DNA of 64,000 nucleotides, taken from the NCBI GenBank assembly GCA_950106755.1, contig OX467084.1:4898001-4962000 (forward strand), read 5' to 3'. A program made the translations under genes and the position numbers. Below are positions 58,907 to 64,000 of the stretch, in pieces. The notes below the pieces were generated by a model. The model worked only from the letters and a program-made list of their open reading frames with translations, had not been told where the DNA came from and searched no databases. The first letter of the stretch is position 1. Each line of letters starts with the position of its first letter. This DNA comes from Climacium dendroides. Its lineage: Eukaryota; Streptophyta; Bryopsida; Hypnales; Climaciaceae.

Positions 58907-58990
58907 ATAACTCAATGGCTCCTTGTCAAGTATGCTTAGATTTAAAATACTAAAATCTAAGTGTTCTTAACAAGGAGCCATTGAATTATT
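58907..58990. ncRNA. Candidate hairpin RNA or foldback element
   Basis: Arms 58907-58943 and 58954-58990 (37 bp) pair with about five mismatches around the core CAATGGCTCCTTGT and its inverse; the loop is about 10 nt. It begins straight after an A run, so it might also be a foldback insertion in a LINE tail. Confidence 0.4.
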
Positions 58991-59964
58991 TTTGTAAATC
59001 ACATTTGAATTCTTCTTCAAATTTTGTGTTGTTCTAGAATTAATGAGAACAAATTATAGTTGCAATCTAGTTTAGTCCTTCTCTAAATTGAAATTAGATT
59101 AGTGGCCCTGTTCATGCCATGTCATCAAATATTTGTGTCACGCAAGAAAAGGTCCAATTATGTCTATGTAAGAAATTGATAGGTCACTTTTGAGGAAATG
59201 AACTCACATGCATTGTTGGAAGTGTTGAGGTGGCACTTTGAGGTGTGCAAGTGACAATTTAGAAGTAATTTAGTAATTTAGTACTCTTGTACCTTTTGGG
59301 TGAAATAATACTAAAGAACATGACCACACTAGGACCTCAACATTATAATAGATTTATGATAATCTTGTGGCCATTTTAGGTGACCATTGCAAGTGTATTT
59401 TTTGTTAGTTTGAAAATAACCTAGTAGCACTCATAGGCTATTCAAATTGCACACCTCAAAAATTCATACTCTACAACAAAACAAATTCCTACTTCGTTGA
59501 AAAAATAAATTTTGAAGTGGTATTGCTTTCTCACTTTCCCATTGTCAAAGAAAAGAATATTTTTTTCTCACAACTTAAAGGGGGCACATCAAAAATAATT
59601 TCACAAATAGAGTAGCTTACCTTACCAGTAAGACATTCTTACAACTTTGAGCCCAAATAAGGGACTAAAGTAAAGAACTCTTGCACCTCAAAGGTTGCTA
59701 AACTGTATTTGATCCTTACTTTCTTGCCCTTGATTGTACTTCAATCCCATTGGATACATGTGTCCAAAATTGGATTAAAAAAAGAGGACACCATCAAACA
59801 CACCATGACATTTCAAATATGGCTGATATTTATAAGTGATAACTAGGAATTGAGTTAAATTAAACTGATGGTAAATGACTTCATTCACGGTTATTCGAAT
59901 TCTAAGGAGCCAAACAGCTGATTTGCCACAAGTGGAAGCCAGGACATGCAGTACAGAACATGAC
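58991..59964. other. 3' flank of the TPR gene, AT-rich
   Basis: Probably contains the 3' UTR of the minus-strand TPR gene near 59800-59964. No other gene or repeat recognised. Confidence 0.4.
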
Positions 59965-62900
59965 CTACTCCATGGCGCTGCCAGAGCTTCTATTTTCTAA
60001 CAAAGCAGTGAACCAGTCCTTAGACCGTAAGGACTCCAGATCGGCATCTTGGCGTAAATCGTAGGCTGAAATGGCGTCGACAGATGCGAGCTGATTTAAG
60101 GCCTTGGCAGCATCGGCTTCCTGCCCTGCAAGGGCAGCTGCACAAGCAAGATTGTAGAGAGCATCGCATTGCTCTTCAAAACTCAGCTTGTACTTGTACT
60201 CCGTGTCTGGAAAGGCCCACAGTAGCAAGTTACCTTCTACGAAAATTAGAGCGAAGGTAGAGGATACTAAAACGTTAGCGACCTGACCACATCTCCTTTA
60301 CTGACTACTGTTACCAACAGCAATTCATCTATTCGTACACTTGATTGACTTTTTGGCAAGTGGTGAAAACATGACTTGGCTATATATCTATGGACACTAT
60401 CTTCGTTTACTGTCACTTGAAGTGGTCTAGAAACTCCCATTTTGCATAAGACAGGTCTTGCATACATTAGTGATAAAAAACTTGATTTCAAGAGAGTTGG
60501 CTCTCGTGCCCAAAGTGATCTCTCCACAGCTCTATAGTGATCTCCCGAATATCACACTCCAACATATCGGTTAAAATGCTTAAAGCAACAGAAAGAGTAT
60601 CCTCTACCTTACAAGGATAGTATAGATTACCTGCTGCCAGAAATTTTGATGCTTTCATAAATGCGTCTGAACTTTGCTTCCAATGAACGTTTGCAGAAGC
60701 CAGGATCCCTGAGTGAGCAAGTAGTTTTCCAGCTGCTAGGTGAGCATCACCTAAACCCAAGAGACCCTCCACACTCGTCGAATCTATAGTTAGTGCAGCT
60801 GCAAAGCCAGCATTCACTGCTTCCCCTAATTGTTTCAAACTCTGCAGCACACGTGATACAAGTAGAACTTTAGAGATGTCTAACACGAGGAGATATCATT
60901 GTAGAAAACCATTCAAAATCTAGAAAATAGTATGCAACCTGCCGCTGTGGACTTGTAGTGTATTGGACCTCCAGTTCTTTCAGGTAGACGCCCCAAAATA
61001 AGCACTATGGCCAAGCACCTTATAAAAAACATAGCATCATCGCTGTTGCTGCAACGTTTCTGGAAGAGTCAAAATGATTCACTGACACCCATTTTTTTGG
61101 AATGCGCACCGACAGTGGATTAACGTCCAGATGCTGTCATACCTGTTGCTGGGAAGCAGGATCAGCGATGGAGCGCTCAGCCTGACTGGCAAATGATTCT
61201 CCAAGAGCAATAAAAAGAGTCACATCTGTTTTCTTAAACTTAATTGCTGACCTCAGTTTCTCCTGAGCTTGCCTGTAGGCTTCGTTCGCTTCTTGCAAAT
61301 CTGGTGTTCGCTGCAGAAAATTCTTGTAAGGAACACTTGAGAGGAGCAAAAGCAAACAAGTATGTTGTGAGTGCGTGACAATGCAACTTCCTCTATTTCT
61401 CACCTCTGCAAATGAGGATAAACAAGCACTCCAGTTCTGCAGTAACCCTCCAAGGTCGTCACCAATACGCGTATCAGCATTAGCACATGCCTTACTGTAC
61501 ACCTGAAGGCCATGCTCATAAATTTCTTTCACTGGAGCCCATGCTTTAAGCGAGACAGTAGAACATTCACTTTGGTGCAACGCAGAATGGAAGAGCTCTG
61601 CTCGTTGAACACAGCAGTCCCCCACGTTTGTAAGCAGCTCTACATCCTCAGGTGTAACAGCCAGGGCTCGTGAATATCTGCTCTGCATTCCAAGCTCGTC
61701 TCAGACAACACCTAGATATAAATACTGTCTAGTAAACTGTTTAAACCTTGACCTCTTTAACCTGCCTGCTTGAGGTCTCCCCTAAATGACTACAACATAG
61801 GCTGCCTGACAAGCGTGCTAGTCAATGATGGTGTGACAAGCGTGCATGATATTCCAGAATGTCGTTTTAGAGAAGACCATATTTGAAGAGGTCTGACTGT
61901 ACTTCAAAGAAACGTCTCCAAGCAAATTCTAGAGCACGTGAGAAATTCCTGGATCTACTTTGGTGGGAAAAGCAGAAGCAAGTGGATCAAATGCTGTACC
62001 TCTCATCGGCTTGCTTGAGCAACTCAGCTGCAACAGCAGCCCCGCCTCCTTTGTCCTCGGGAATACTTGTAGCAAGTGATGCCCATTCACAGAGAGCGTT
62101 CCCCGAGTTGACAAGAGCTTCCTGCTTCAGCTCTCCCACACCTTCAAGAGCACACACCCTCTCATACATTTCAAAGCTCTGCCTGCAGAACCAACAGCCT
62201 CTGTTGATTGTAAAACACACCAACAAGGGTGACCATCTGACGGCTCTCACAGGGAGTCTCTTGCTGAGGAAACACTCTTGGAGAGAAGTACCAAAAACAC
62301 TAAACAATACGACACTACCTAAACTAAACACAACATATACAGCGGACCCCAGTAATTATGAGAAGCCATAGTGATGTAAATATTTTCAGATTTAGATTCC
62401 AAGGCGCATTTGACTGCCTTGGAAGCTGAAAAGTAGATTACGAACTCGTTGGACATGACTGTTATGGGCACCGTAATTTTTCAACCACTGCGATAGGTTA
62501 CACAGTACGAGTTCTATTCCTGCAACTGGTTAATCCTAACAGAACCAAACGCTTAGGCCTTACTTTTTCACAGACAAGCAAAAATCTCGAAAGCTTTCCA
62601 TGACCACGTCCAAGTTAAAGCACACTGCATCGTACCTGCCGGCATTGGCAGCCTCCACAGAGGCTTGACTTTGAAGATCCAAGGTTTGGGACTTCATCTT
62701 CTCATTTCGAAACGGGCTGCCTGCCGAATGCAAACCTCGGGTTTGCAAAGAACAAGCTAGCTCTAAAAAGACTTCTCCCTACACAACAGCCGAGCAAAGG
62801 ATGATGATCGCAACAATGTCGGCAGCACCATTGGAAACTTCGCCCACCAAGCAAACACAAAATTGCACAATCCAAGAATACAAGCGAGTCCTACATCCAA

Positions 62901-63950
62901 TGTTTTTTAGCCTCAAATATCCCTCCCAGATATAAATTTTACTACCAACACCTCAGTGTGCTGAATGCCATCTTACAAGATCAAAAAGAGCCTCTTCTTG
63001 CACCAGTAGCGACATAGACATGGTCAAAGCGTTTTGAAATAAGCGCACGGTCTGCTCCAAGGCCCCGACTTTAGCAGCTCCATCAGACTTCCTTTCAGCT
63101 GCTTGCTTTACCCTCCTTGCTTCTGCAGACCCAGAAAGGTCCGGTTAATGAACCACGTTGCTGCAAGTTGACATTAGTGGGTCTCACACACCGCTTGTCA
63201 GGCTATCTTCAGTGAATTATCCAATCCGAGGTCTAGTTAATGCTACCTCCCACAAGATAGATAGGAGCTGGTGAAGCTTTATTCTTTTCGAGGGTTAGGT
63301 TTCTTGAAACAACAATTGAACGAGACCTCCTTCCACTCTAAGTGTTAAATCGTCTAAGCTTTTCAACCGATTTTCCTCCATTTCCTCCATTAGATTTCAT
63401 ACACCGCTTATCTTATCAGTACTATTCGCGGGAGGTGGACTATACATCCACAAAAACCTCAACAACAGACCAGACGGTTACTCTCGCTTATGTGATCAAC
63501 GATGTGAGACACGCACTATTGCTAGCAGAAAAACTGAGAATTCTTGAGCTGAGACAACAATCTTTAGAACAGAAAAGGATTTACAAGTTTTATCCATCAG
63601 AGAAAAACTACGATTGCCTCAAAAGGAAGCTCTTTGCAGTGGAATTGTCTTCTTAAATCCCTTCAGTTTAGAAACCCTTGGTGATCGCTAACGAATGTCT
63701 AGCCGCCTCGGAATTGCAATTGAATCAACCGCTTAACCCAGAACCCGCACATCATTATGACAATCACCGTACTGTCCCCCAAAACAGGGAACCGGGCGAG
63801 ACCAAAAAAACAGAGGAATCACGGAAATAGACCAAATCACGCGATACAAAGACGACGCAGTGCCTAACCTGCGAGCAACGCATCAACAGAGGTGGCAGGA
63901 GGTGCTTGGTGGCGTGAGGAGCGCGGTGGAGGTCGACGTTGAGGCGCCAT
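59965..63950 (-). CDS. TPR-repeat protein (9 exons)
   Basis: Exons in order are 63869-63950, 62977-63122, 62636-62778, 62000-62182, 61404-61680, 61143-61310, 60939-61059, 60631-60879 and 59965-60206. All introns are GT-AG and all phases join, giving 1611 nt, 536 aa. The start MAPQRRPPPRSSRHQ is the first ATG seen; residues 1-25 are basic and proline-rich and might be a transit peptide or just a flexible tail. Residues ~185-215 (ALAVTPEDVELLTNVGD) and ~385-415 (GLLGLGDAHLAAGKL) are TPR-like helix pairs. Residues ~457-536 (YNLACAAALAGQ, later DADLESLRSKDWFTALL) match the common TPR C-terminal pattern. No catalytic motif, so it is probably a scaffold. The acceptors of exons 3, 5, 7 and 8 were chosen to keep the frame; exon 7 is the weakest. 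I cannot give its partner or location with confidence. Confidence 0.75.
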
Positions 63951-64000
63951 AGCTGAGCTGATTGATGTGCTCTGGGCTTCTGTGGACACTGGGGTTTAGG
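63951..64000 (-). promoter_or_regulatory. 5' UTR or promoter edge of the TPR gene
   Basis: Fifty bases upstream of the ATG reach the window edge. The minus strand starts CCTAAACCCCAG, similar to a telo-box (AAACCCTA), which is common near plant housekeeping gene starts. The match is partial. Confidence 0.25.

Noticed and set aside
61883..62371. 162-codon plus frame
   Set aside because: It is the complement of exon 4 of the minus-strand TPR gene plus flanking introns; the sense frame fits splice phases and a TPR pattern.
1..64000. tRNA, rRNA, CRISPR or organelle origin
   Set aside because: No tRNA T-loop box with a matching acceptor stem, no rRNA-like stretch and no spaced array of short repeats was seen. 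Spliceosomal introns and many nuclear transposon types argue for nuclear DNA.

Overview
The window reads as nuclear DNA of a land plant. It has spliceosomal GT-AG introns, a plant-type bHLH-ACT regulator family, LINE remnants with the plant-type RVT zinc-binding domain, and hAT-, CACTA- and Harbinger-like miniature elements. Intergenic DNA is very AT-rich, while exons and a few islands are GC-richer. I cannot name the species. A non-seed plant (moss, lycophyte or fern) is my guess, and that is inference only.

Only three genes can be modelled. Two are paralogous four-exon genes on the plus strand: copy A (9258-10467, 244 aa) and copy B (32171-33323, 240 aa). Each encodes a short bHLH-like protein without a proper basic region, followed by an acidic stretch and a C-terminal ACT-like domain. 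A 782-bp block that includes two introns is about 98% identical between them, while the coding sequence on either side is diverged; this looks like gene conversion. The third gene is a nine-exon TPR protein on the minus strand (63950 down to 59965). All exon phases close and give 536 codons plus stop.

The rest is a layered mosaic of repeats. The main component is a set of elements of about 0.2-0.9 kb that sit exactly between TTAA tetranucleotides and have CCC(C/T)TAAAG-type inverted ends. They look like non-autonomous piggyBac-type elements, with copies near 6.5, 16.4, 22.2, 24.4, 25.6, 30.2, 49.4, 50.3, 51.6, 54.2 and 55.2 kb. Several carry nested insertions. The richest is at 25.4-28.6 kb: a foldback element inside a 5'-truncated LINE with a 10-bp target duplication, inside a TTAA element, inside another repeat. 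Paralogous empty sites in the window support several of these insertions.

Other parts are two Harbinger/Tourist-like MITEs abutting across one TAA (21.4-22.1 kb), a 97-bp CACTA-like MITE (56.1 kb), and a tandem array of about 162-bp units (46.6-48.0 kb) split by a hAT-like MITE and by a small retroposed-looking coding fragment. There are also LINE 3' ends, three GC-richer islands (2.3-5.8, 13.9-16.3 and 43.4-45.5 kb) sharing a palindrome and a GTTGACC-containing module, and two strong hairpins (57.7 and 58.9 kb). No tRNA, rRNA, CRISPR or autonomous transposase gene was recognised.
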